From NCBI GenBank assembly GCA_016710285.1, contig JADJXR010000001.1:4156501-4220500 (forward strand): a stretch of 64,000 nucleotides of DNA, written 5' to 3'. The translations under genes and the position numbers were made by a program. This DNA comes from Chlorobiota bacterium. Lineage in GTDB: Bacteria; Bacteroidota; Ignavibacteria; OLB7. The notes beneath the pieces were generated by a model that was not told where the DNA came from, did no database searches, and saw only the letters and a program-made list of their open reading frames with translations. Below, one piece after another: positions 1-8,191 of this stretch (the stretch's first letter is position 1; each line of letters starts with the position of its first letter).

Positions 1-1
1 G

Positions 2-910
2 CTGGGGGGACTATCCGCCGAAGAAGTTCAAGAAGTGGAAGCCATGGCACAGCAGCATCCGCACGTCCGCCAGGAGATTGAGCAGATCTACGAAACGTTG
101 GAAGCATTGGCCACCAACGGGGCGATTGCGCCGCGCCCTGCGCTGAAGGACTCCATCCTGCAAAGCATCGCCACCAGCGAGGGTGTGGCGTGGGGGGATG
201 ACGCGGCAGAAGCCGCCACCACCATTACTCCTGAAGCGGAACCATTTGTGCAGCAGCCACCGCCTGAGGCCCCTTTCCCGCCAGCAACGCCCAGCCCGGA
301 ACCACCACCGCCCGCAAAACCAGCGAACGTGCTGGAGTTGCGCCCGCAGCAGGCCTTGCCCGCACCGGTGGCGTTCCCGGCATCGCGCAGATATTTGCTG
401 GCGGCCTCCATTATTTTTGCACTGCTGGGGCTTGGCGCAGCCGCCTACATGGGCTACCAGTGGCAAACCACCAAGGAGGACCTGGCCCACACCATCAACC
501 GGAACCAGCAGCTGGTGCAGGAATACAACACGCTGAAAAACCGGATGAACCGCGTGGTGGCCGATATGGTCCAGCTGAAAGATCCAAAAAACCAAGTGGT
601 GACGCTTGCCGGGCTTGAGGCCGCGCCAAGCGCGATCGCCATGGTCCACTGGAACCCAACAACCGGCGATGTTGCCCTAAGCGTGGAAGGATTGCCCGCC
701 CCGCCGGAAGACAAGCAATATCAGCTTTGGGCATTGGCCGATGGGAAGCCGATTGATGCCGGGGTGTTCGACCTTGCCGACCAACCGGAGGCACTCCATC
801 ACATGAAAAAGATTGACCGTGCCGAGGCGTTCGCCATCACCCTTGAGCCACGCGGCGGAATGCCCACCCCCACCGGCGCGATGTACGTGCTGGGAAAGAT
901 GAAGGCATAG
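2..910 (+). CDS. Anti-sigma factor, RskA-like (5' end outside window)
   Basis: The reading frame is open to the window edge, so the true start lies upstream. The first visible residues (LSAEEVQEVEAM) fit the N-terminal anti-sigma helix, a conserved zone of ECF anti-sigma factors. A Pro-rich linker follows, then one transmembrane helix encoded near 390-460, then an extracytoplasmic domain with YQLWALADGKPIDAGVF, which matches the RskA/anti-sigma-K C-terminal domain. The protein would sit in the inner membrane and hold an ECF sigma factor until it is released by proteolysis. A sigma gene just upstream is expected but is outside the window. A strong terminator follows the stop. The family call is good; the partner is inferred. 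Confidence 0.82.
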   Translation: MGGLSAEEVQEVEAMAQQHPHVRQEIEQIYETLEALATNGAIAPRPALKDSILQSIATSEGVAWGDDAAEAATTITPEAEPFVQQPPPEAPFPPATPSPEPPPPAKPANVLELRPQQALPAPVAFPASRRYLLAASIIFALLGLGAAAYMGYQWQTTKEDLAHTINRNQQLVQEYNTLKNRMNRVVADMVQLKDPKNQVVTLAGLEAAPSAIAMVHWNPTTGDVALSVEGLPAPPEDKQYQLWALADGKPIDAGVFDLADQPEALHHMKKIDRAEAFAITLEPRGGMPTPTGAMYVLGKMKA

Positions 911-941
911 AAAGACAACCCAGCAGCACAGAGATGTTTAG

Positions 942-979
942 AAAGGGATGATCCTTGTTTGGATCATCCCTTTTGTCTT
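942..979 (+). terminator. Rho-independent terminator after the anti-sigma gene
   Basis: A perfect 13-bp stem (AAAGGGATGATCC with its complement) has a 6-nt loop and runs into TTTTGTCTT. It lies about 30 bases after the anti-sigma stop, so the next gene is probably transcribed from its own promoter. Confidence 0.85.
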
Positions 980-1079
980 CTTCCCCCACCCACCACCAAC
1001 TTGGCTATGGCATGGCAACTCCCCTTTTGCTACTATTGCGTTCCCTTGATCTTGTGGCCCGCAAACCAACGCACCGTTG

Positions 1080-4000
1080 ATGAACAGCACACGCACGATG
1101 ACACCAACACGACATCTTACCTTCCGCCCGTTGCTGGCACTGCTGATGGCGGCTTTTGCCTGCGGCAGCGCAACCGCGCAAACGCCGGAAACGGCGCAGC
1201 AGCAAACCCGCGAATTGGTGGCGGCGCGGTTGCCGGACCTGCCGTTGGGGTTCCGGCAGAACAACGGGCAGTGGGATCCGGCAACGCTGTACCACGCCAC
1301 AACTGCAACGGCGCAAGCGGCGTTCGGGCGGGATGGAGTTGGGTTCCTGTTTACGCGGCCCAGCAGCAGCCAAACACCCTCCACTTCACACTCCACCGCA
1401 CGGCACACGCCGCCAACGGTTGAGGTTTTACAATGGGGGATTCATTTCAGCGGGGCGTTGCCAAATCCGCGCATTCAGGCGGAGGAGCCGCTGCCCGGGC
1501 GGGCGAATTACTTCCATGCCGGGCGCGCCATTGCTGGCGTTCGGGAGCACGGGCGGCTGTGGTATCGGGACCTGTATCCCAACATTGACCTTTGCTACTA
1601 CGGCACCGGGCGTTCGCTGAAATATGATTGCGTTGTTCGCCCCGGCGGCCAGCTGCGCGATGTCCGGATGGAGTGCACGGGGATCAACCAGCTGGCAATC
1701 AACAACGCTGGCCAGCTTGAAATTGCCACCAGCTGGGGGACGCTGATTGAGCAACGCCCCTACGCTTACCAAATCATTGACGGAAAGCAAGTGGAGGTCC
1801 CCACCCGCTTCATCCTTTGGAACGACACCACCTACGGATTCGCCACCGACCACAGCTACCGCCGTGACCTCCCGCTGGTGATTGATCCGACGATGCTGGC
1901 ATGGTCAACATTTATCGGCGGGTCAAGCACCACCGAAGGCTATTTGGTGGAAGGCTACATGCGGGATATTGACGTTGACGCGCTGGGCTACATCTACGGC
2001 GTGGGGTGGTACAGCGATTATTTCCCAACAGTTCCCGGCTCCTACAACGAGTTGTTCAACGGTGGCGACCGAGGGACAACCATGGCCCCAGAAGATGCCT
2101 ACGTTTTCAAGATGACCCCCGACGGAAGGTCGCTGGTCTATTCCACCTATCTGGGCGGATCCCGCCAGGACGAGGCCTCGTCCATCAACGTCAACAGCAG
2201 TGGCGAAGCGTACGTTGTTGGCTACACCTTCAGCCGCGATTTCCCCGTCACGCTTGACCCCACGCCGATCCAAGATTACAACGCAGGCTTATGGGATGGC
2301 TTCGCCGTGAAGCTGAGCCGCGATGGCGATTCGCTGATCTACTCCACCTACTTCGGCAGCGACAGTTCCGATTTTTTTGACCGCGCCGCGCTGAACAGCC
2401 GGGGCGAATTGTCCATCACCGGAAACACCACCTCCCCCAACTATCCCACCACCCCCGGGGCGTACAGCACCACCAACTCCGGCCCACTGGGCACCGCCGA
2501 CGCGCTGGTGACGGTCCTTGATGCCGACGCGCAAACGATCCTTTACTCCACCCTTGTTGGCGGAAACGATCACGAGGCTGGGTTGGATATTGTGCTGAAC
2601 AATGCCGATGAAGCCTTCGTGCTGGGGACAACCTACTCCGCCGATTTCCCAACCACCACCGGCGCGTTCCAGGAAATCCCGGCCGGGAACGCCGATGCTT
2701 TCCTTCTGCAACTAAGCCGCGATGGCTCCCAGCTTCTTGCATCAACCTACTTTGGCGGCGCGGGCACCGATATTGGGGAAGGGATAGTTCTGAACTCCGC
2801 TGGCGACCCAGTGATTGTTGGCATCACCTACTCCCCCGATCTTTTCACCACCCCGGGCGCATTCGACCGCAGTTTTAACACCCGCCCGGGGAACCCTGCA
2901 ACCAGCGATGCCTACGTTGCCAGCTTCCGCGCCGATCTTACCGGGGTGAATTTCTGCACCTATCTGGGGGGAACCAACAACGACCGCGCAAACACCCTGG
3001 CACTGGATCAATCGGAAAACATCTTTGTTGTTGGGAGCACCTTCGCCAGCGGAAATTTCGAGCCAACATTCTTCCCAATCTCTTCTTGCGCCTACGACCA
3101 ACTGAACCGTGGCGGCTTCGACCTTTTCCTAACCAAGCTAAGCCCAACCGCCAGCCGGGTGATGTACTCCACGATGATCGGCGGGGTGAACAACGACTAC
3201 GGCAGCCTTGACAATTACGGGCGGGCGCGAATCCGGCTGATGGGGGATAGCTGCAACGTGGAAGCCGTTATCGGCATGACCACCCACTCCCCCAATTTCC
3301 CCACAACCCCGGGCGCGTTCCAACCCCGAAAAGGAAACGAGGTTGATAACGGACTTGAGGACCAACCAGTGCTGCTAAAATTCAAGCCTTACCAACTGCT
3401 CCAATTCCGGTACGACACCACGTCGTGCGGGGTTGTGCAGTTCCATGATGGCTCCGAACTCTGCATTTGGGACGATGGCGCGCCGATCACCAAAGAACGC
3501 TTCTGGGATTTTGGCGACGGCGGAAGCTCCACCGAACAGAACCCCCGCCACCGCTACGCCACCCCCGGGAATTATACCGTCAGGCTCTATGCCGGATGCC
3601 CGCGCGACTCGTTGGTGATGGAGATCACCGTCCCCCCCTTCCGCCCGATTCCGGTGGGGGCGGGGGAGGATCAGTATATCTGCTCCGGAGCCTCGGCACA
3701 GTTGCAAGCCACGGGGGGAACGCTGTTTACGTGGGAGCCATCAACCGGGCTTAACTGCACCAGCTGCCCGAATCCAATCGCCCAGCCAACGGCCACCACC
3801 ACCTATCGCGTCACCATCACCGACGGCTACGGCTGCACGGGGACCGACACGGTGACGGTGTTCGTTACCGCACGCCCCGCAATCGTTGCCAGCCCCGACA
3901 CGGCGATCTGTGCCGGGGGCGCGGCGCAGCTGCAAGCAACCGGTGGCGTGGCCTACACGTGGCGGCCAGCAACGGGGCTAAGCTGCATCACCTGCCCCAA

Positions 4001-5519
4001 CCCAATTGCCCGGCCAACCGCCACCACCACCTACATCGTCACCGGACAAGGGGACCCCGCTTGCAGGGAAACGGCGGAGGACACAGTGGTGGTCCGCGTG
4101 GTTCCGCCGCCAGCCGTTCGCCTAACCCGCGACACCTCCATCTGCGCTGGCGGAATCGTTCAACTGAGTGCCATTGCCGATTCCGCCGGGGTGCCGCGCC
4201 CGATGCGGTTCCGTTGGGTTCCCTCGTCCGGGCTGGATTGCGACACCTGCGCCACCGTGCAAGCCACGCCAACCGCAACAACAACATGGAAGGTAATCGC
4301 CACCAACGCTGCCGGCTGCAGCGACAGCGCCAGCGTCACCGTCAGCATCGTGCCACCGCGGGGGATTGAGGCTCCCTCCGTTCGGGCAATCTGCGTTGGC
4401 GATAGCGTCCAGCTGAGCGTTGGCGGAAACGGGCCGGTGGAATGGAGCCCAGCAACGGGGCTTAGCTGCACCGATTGCCCCGCCCCGTGGGCATCGCCAA
4501 GCAGCACGCAGGTGTATACCGTCCGCTCCCTTCTCCCCTGCGGCGGCAGCGATACCGTCACGGTGGCGGTGCTTCCGTTGCCAACGGTGGCGGTGGTCCC
4601 CGACACTCTGTTCTGCTCCGGACAGCTTACGGCAACGGCTTCCCCGAACACCGTGGCCTACCGCTGGACCCCTCCGGATGGACTAAGCTGCGACGATTGC
4701 CCCGCCCCCTTTGCCAACCCCAGCGCAACCACACGCTACCACCTCACCATCACCGATGCCAACGGCTGCGTGGCCCGTGATTCCGCGCTGGTGATTGTGA
4801 ACCCGCGAACGGTGCGGCTCCATATCGGAAAGGAGTATCAGGTGGGGATTGGGAACACGGTGGTGGTGGAGGTGATGGCCGACTCCGCAATGGACCCGCT
4901 GGGGCTTACCAGCATCGCCATCAAGCTGAGTTACGACCCCACGTTTCTTCGCGCCAACGCCGCACTGTTGGAAGGAAGAATTCTGGATGGATGGAAGATT
5001 GACAGCGTCCAGCAGAACCGCAGCGAGGGCTGGGCAATCTACTTCCTTTCCTCCCCCACGGGAAGCCCCGCCGTTGGGAGCGGAGCATTGCTGGGGATTC
5101 AGCTGATTGGATATTTGGGGGCCAACAGCAGCTCGCCGTTGCCGTTCAGCATCCTTTCGCCGATGGGCGATTGCCTGAGCGTGGTGACGGATCCCGGCGC
5201 GGTTCGGATAGACTCCATCTGCGGGCTGAACCTGCGGTTAATTGAGCTAACCACCGCCGATTACGCGCTGGACCAAAACCGCCCGAACCCGTTCAACCCC
5301 CTCACCGACATCACCTTCTCGCTTGGCTTGGATGGCCCAACACGGTTGGAGGTGTTGGATGGCGTTGGGCAGCGCGTTGCGTTGCTGCTAAACGAGCGCC
5401 TTGCCGCCGGACGCTACACCGTCACGTGGGACGCAACCGCGCATCCCTCCGGCCTATACTACTACCGCCTAACCAGCGGCGACTGGACAATGACCCGAGC
5501 GATGATGGTGGTGAAATAA
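1080..5519 (+). CDS. Giant secreted SBBP-repeat/PKD protein with T9SS sorting domain
   Basis: About 1479 residues. The ATG at 1080 is preferred over an adjacent TTG at 1077. A signal peptide ends near ATAQ (residue ~34). Next is an N-terminal domain typical of SBBP proteins (LGFRQNNGQWDPATLYH), then about eight SBBP beta-propeller repeats (STYLGG..D....G..YVVG.T.S.DFP.T) to roughly residue 760. A PKD domain (FWDFGDGG) follows, then about five PKD-like repeats of the type TWEPSTGLNCTSCPNP, a cohesin-like beta domain (~1275-1380) and a T9SS type A tail (LDQNRPNPFNP ... GLYYYRL). Probably exported and cell-surface attached or released through T9SS. Ligand and function are unknown. Its cohesin plus tail region closely resembles that of the lectin protein at 24494. 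Confidence 0.85.
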   Translation: MNSTRTMTPTRHLTFRPLLALLMAAFACGSATAQTPETAQQQTRELVAARLPDLPLGFRQNNGQWDPATLYHATTATAQAAFGRDGVGFLFTRPSSSQTPSTSHSTARHTPPTVEVLQWGIHFSGALPNPRIQAEEPLPGRANYFHAGRAIAGVREHGRLWYRDLYPNIDLCYYGTGRSLKYDCVVRPGGQLRDVRMECTGINQLAINNAGQLEIATSWGTLIEQRPYAYQIIDGKQVEVPTRFILWNDTTYGFATDHSYRRDLPLVIDPTMLAWSTFIGGSSTTEGYLVEGYMRDIDVDALGYIYGVGWYSDYFPTVPGSYNELFNGGDRGTTMAPEDAYVFKMTPDGRSLVYSTYLGGSRQDEASSINVNSSGEAYVVGYTFSRDFPVTLDPTPIQDYNAGLWDGFAVKLSRDGDSLIYSTYFGSDSSDFFDRAALNSRGELSITGNTTSPNYPTTPGAYSTTNSGPLGTADALVTVLDADAQTILYSTLVGGNDHEAGLDIVLNNADEAFVLGTTYSADFPTTTGAFQEIPAGNADAFLLQLSRDGSQLLASTYFGGAGTDIGEGIVLNSAGDPVIVGITYSPDLFTTPGAFDRSFNTRPGNPATSDAYVASFRADLTGVNFCTYLGGTNNDRANTLALDQSENIFVVGSTFASGNFEPTFFPISSCAYDQLNRGGFDLFLTKLSPTASRVMYSTMIGGVNNDYGSLDNYGRARIRLMGDSCNVEAVIGMTTHSPNFPTTPGAFQPRKGNEVDNGLEDQPVLLKFKPYQLLQFRYDTTSCGVVQFHDGSELCIWDDGAPITKERFWDFGDGGSSTEQNPRHRYATPGNYTVRLYAGCPRDSLVMEITVPPFRPIPVGAGEDQYICSGASAQLQATGGTLFTWEPSTGLNCTSCPNPIAQPTATTTYRVTITDGYGCTGTDTVTVFVTARPAIVASPDTAICAGGAAQLQATGGVAYTWRPATGLSCITCPNPIARPTATTTYIVTGQGDPACRETAEDTVVVRVVPPPAVRLTRDTSICAGGIVQLSAIADSAGVPRPMRFRWVPSSGLDCDTCATVQATPTATTTWKVIATNAAGCSDSASVTVSIVPPRGIEAPSVRAICVGDSVQLSVGGNGPVEWSPATGLSCTDCPAPWASPSSTQVYTVRSLLPCGGSDTVTVAVLPLPTVAVVPDTLFCSGQLTATASPNTVAYRWTPPDGLSCDDCPAPFANPSATTRYHLTITDANGCVARDSALVIVNPRTVRLHIGKEYQVGIGNTVVVEVMADSAMDPLGLTSIAIKLSYDPTFLRANAALLEGRILDGWKIDSVQQNRSEGWAIYFLSSPTGSPAVGSGALLGIQLIGYLGANSSSPLPFSILSPMGDCLSVVTDPGAVRIDSICGLNLRLIELTTADYALDQNRPNPFNPLTDITFSLGLDGPTRLEVLDGVGQRVALLLNERLAAGRYTVTWDATAHPSGLYYYRLTSGDWTMTRAMMVVK

Positions 5520-5607
5520 AACGCAAAAATGGAGTAGCAATTGGCTCAACACAAATGCTATTTTGCTGATAGAGGGGGTGGGGAAATTCCATTTAATGAA
5601 AGCAATC

Positions 5608-5622
5608 AGGAGAATGATGATG
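5608..5622 (+). promoter_or_regulatory. RBS that decides the start of the next gene
   Basis: AGGAG at 5608-5612 precedes three consecutive in-frame ATG codons at 5614, 5617 and 5620. Only 5620 has a normal spacing (7 nt), and it gives a clean signal peptide. The earlier in-frame ATGs at 5563 and 5596 lack an RBS. Confidence 0.6.
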
Positions 5623-6501
5623 AAAAAGCTCACAGACCTTGCGAAGACTGCGATCATGGCGACCGCCAGTCTGCTTTCGATGGCCACGGCAGCGAACGCT
5701 ACCATGGAAATTATGCACCGGTATCCCTGCGATAATGGGAATACCGTGACGTATCTGGTAATTCACGACAAAGCCACAGGAAAGCGGTGGCTAATTCGCG
5801 AATGGAGCGATAAGACCTCACGGGTTGATCCGTTGGAAACGGTTTCCGCAGCTCCAAGTGGCCCGATTACCGTGCCCGCAAATTTTTCCGATCAGTGCGC
5901 CGCATCCCAAGCAATTACAACGCCCGGTGCCGATTTGGGGGTGACGATTCTGGACGCAAATAATCAGGAATTTAGATTCCGCAATTGCTTGAATGAGCAG
6001 GAACGTGCCGAAGGGAACGAGGCGGTGGCGCGGGAATTCTTCAACGACCCTGCGCTTGCAACGCTGAAGCCAGATATTGGGATTGGTGGATATGCCGAAG
6101 CCAAGGCGTTGAATGATTTTATCAGCAACCGCCCAACCGAAAACAGCCCCGGCGGGCAATTAGGCCAGGAATATTTCGACCGGAATTACGGAGCCAACGG
6201 CAATGATGGAATTGCCGTGGTTGAGGCACTTTCCAAAGACAAGATTTTTTTCTACATCATCAAAAACAACACCGATGTTGCCATTGAGTCGGCACCAACG
6301 GCGGGGAATAATTATCAACTGATCGTGCGGAACGTGGATCCAAAAGTGGCGGTGGCAACCGAAGTGATACGCAGCAGCGGCGAAGTGGTGTGGCGGAACA
6401 CCGTTGCGGCAGCAACCCCGGTGGACCTGTCGCAATGCTCCTCGGGGACGTACTTCGTGAAAGGGGGCGGGCAACCAATCGCGGTGACGATTGCGCGGTA
6501 A
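5620..6501 (+). CDS. Secreted protein of unknown function with a CTD-like tail
   Basis: 293 residues from the ATG at 5620. The N-terminus (MKKLTDLAKTAIMATAS...ATAANA) is a signal peptide with cleavage after ANA near residue 27. I do not recognise a domain in the body. The last ~60 residues (RSSGEVVWRNTVAAATPVDL, then SSGTYFV and IAVTIAR) follow the beta-strand pattern of a T9SS type A sorting domain, so T9SS export is plausible but weaker than for the neighbours. A strong terminator follows, so it ends a transcript. It may be co-transcribed with the SBBP gene about 100 bp upstream. Confidence 0.65.
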   Translation: MKKLTDLAKTAIMATASLLSMATAANATMEIMHRYPCDNGNTVTYLVIHDKATGKRWLIREWSDKTSRVDPLETVSAAPSGPITVPANFSDQCAASQAITTPGADLGVTILDANNQEFRFRNCLNEQERAEGNEAVAREFFNDPALATLKPDIGIGGYAEAKALNDFISNRPTENSPGGQLGQEYFDRNYGANGNDGIAVVEALSKDKIFFYIIKNNTDVAIESAPTAGNNYQLIVRNVDPKVAVATEVIRSSGEVVWRNTVAAATPVDLSQCSSGTYFVKGGGQPIAVTIAR

Positions 6502-6525
6502 TCCCACCCTTGCAAAAAAAGAAAG

Positions 6526-6557
6526 AGCGGACGGGCAATGATGCCCGCCCGCTTTTT
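6526..6557 (+). terminator. Rho-independent terminator
   Basis: The stem GCGGACGGGCA / TGCCCGCCCGC (one mismatch) has a 4-nt loop and is followed by TTTTTG. It lies about 25 bases after the stop of the secreted-protein gene. Confidence 0.8.
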
Positions 6558-6570
6558 GTTTTCAGTACCC

Positions 6571-6920
6571 ACCCGTTCACCCGGTAGCCGCCCCGACCTC
6601 CGGTAGCCGAAGGTCTTTAGCCTTCGGCGTCTCATTCTGAGATACGACTGGGCAGGCTAAAGACCTGCCCCTACCCGTTCACCCGGTAGCCGCCCCGACA
6701 TTCGTCGGGATTGATAAAAGGTCTTTAGCCTTCGGCGGCTATCTCTCAAAGAACACTGGGCAGGCTAAAGACCTGCCCCTACCCGTTCACCCGGTAGCCG
6801 CCCCGACATTCGTCGGGATTGATAAAAGGTCTTTAGCCTTCGGCGGCTAATTCTGAGAAACGACTCGGCCCCGATAAAGATCGGGGTCGCTACCCCGACT
6901 GAGGCGGGGCCGCTACCTGT
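6571..6920. repeat. Tandem 108-bp intergenic repeat, three units
   Basis: Three units start at about 6571, 6673 and 6781, each opening with ACCCGTTCACCCGGTAGCCG. Each contains complementary segments (GGTCTTTAGCC and GGCTAAAGACC) that can fold into hairpins, plus short stems such as CCCCGAC..GTCGGGG. No coding frame is supported. The stretch fills the gap between two convergent genes. Parts of the same words recur at 18441-18482, so this is a dispersed intergenic repeat family and not a CRISPR array: units are too long and no unique spacers separate short repeats. Confidence 0.75.
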
Positions 6921-6923
6921 TCA

Positions 6924-8015
6924 TCACCGCCGCAAAAACATTTTTCCGGCCATTTGGCGGACCAGGCCTTTGAACTCCAATGCCAGCAGTGCAACAAGTG
7001 CTTCGCTGCTGGTTAGTCCGGTGGCTTCGCACAGGGTGTCAACGTGGCGGGGTTCGCCGTCAAGGGTGTCGAAGATTGCGCGCTCGAACAGGGTAAGATC
7101 GGCGGGCGCAGCGGCGGCGGCGGCGATTGCGGGGGTTGGGATGTGGTATCCCAGCGCGTCAAGAACATCCACTGGCGATTGCGTCAGCCGCGCGCGGTCG
7201 GTGCGGATCAGCCCGTTGGTCCCGCGGCTTTTCGGCGAGGAGATCGGCCCGGGAACCGCGAACACCTCGCGACTTTGGTCCAGCGCGAAGCTGGCAGTAA
7301 TCATCGCCCCCCCTTTTTCATCGCTCTCCACCACCAGCGTGGCGGCGGTCATTCCGCTGATGATCCGGTTGCGCTGCGGGAAGAATGCCGGAATCGCCTT
7401 CACGCCAAAAGGATACTCGCTGATGACCGCGCCACGCTCGGCAATCTTCCCCGCCATCTGCGCCGAAAGGCTTGGCGAGATTTCATCCAACCCGCTGGCA
7501 ATCACGGCGATTGTTCGCCCGTTGGCACGCAGCGCGGCGGCATGGGCGTACTGGTCAATCCCGCGTGCAAGCCCGCTTACCACCGCCACCCCCGCCGCGG
7601 AAAATTCTTCGGCATACTTCTCCGCGGTTAGCCGCCCGTACATCGTTGCGGCCCGCGTTCCAACAATGGCAATCGCGCGGTCATCCTCCGGCAGCAGCTG
7701 GCCACGCAGGTAAAGCACGATTGGCGGGGCATAAATTTGCCGCAGCCGTGCCGGGTAATCATCGCTCCAAAAATGGAGTATCTCCCCGCCGAATTCCTTT
7801 GCCCGCGTGGTCTGCGTTTCCGCCTGCCGAAGGAGGATATCCATGGTGGCCATCCCCTCGATTGCCGCGCGCCGCAACCCTTCGGCGGCCAGGTCCTCCG
7901 GCGCGGCGTTCACAATCGTCTGGAACTCCTCCCCCGTCTCCACCAAGCTCCGCACCGCCGCGGAAGTAATCCCAGGAAGGAAGTTCAAAGCAAGGATTTG
8001 TGGTGTTGTTAGCAT
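6924..8015 (-). CDS. dprA: DNA-processing protein DprA/Smf
   Basis: 363 residues, the usual length for the family. An N-terminal helical region precedes the Rossmann-like DprA core: YPARLRQIYAPPIVLYLRG, AIVGTRAATMYG, SGLARGIDQYAHAAAL, and GAVISEYPFG with FFPQRNRIISG. The C-terminal ~65 residues (FDTLDGEPRHVDTLCEATGL) form the DprA winged-helix domain. DprA loads RecA on incoming single-stranded DNA during natural transformation, acting in the cytoplasm. It is a single gene with its stop facing the repeat block and a divergent neighbour upstream, so no operon partner is seen. Confidence 0.95.
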   Translation of the reverse strand: MLTTPQILALNFLPGITSAAVRSLVETGEEFQTIVNAAPEDLAAEGLRRAAIEGMATMDILLRQAETQTTRAKEFGGEILHFWSDDYPARLRQIYAPPIVLYLRGQLLPEDDRAIAIVGTRAATMYGRLTAEKYAEEFSAAGVAVVSGLARGIDQYAHAAALRANGRTIAVIASGLDEISPSLSAQMAGKIAERGAVISEYPFGVKAIPAFFPQRNRIISGMTAATLVVESDEKGGAMITASFALDQSREVFAVPGPISSPKSRGTNGLIRTDRARLTQSPVDVLDALGYHIPTPAIAAAAAAPADLTLFERAIFDTLDGEPRHVDTLCEATGLTSSEALVALLALEFKGLVRQMAGKMFLRR

Positions 8016-8191
8016 CGGCGTGGTTGTGGTTGATACGTGATGGTTTGGTGCCCCCCCTCCCCAAACAAAAATCTACCCCGCGAAGGGCTTCGGTAAAAAT
8101 ACACCACTTCGCTGTTTCCCATCTCCGGTTATCGTCGCATCTTTCGGGCGACACGCACACACACTCGCAACTATTGGAATCGCATCTGCCG

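Noticed and set aside
6571..6920. CRISPR array
   Set aside because: Units are 108 bp direct tandem copies with internal divergence, without short identical repeats separated by unique spacers, and no cas gene is present.
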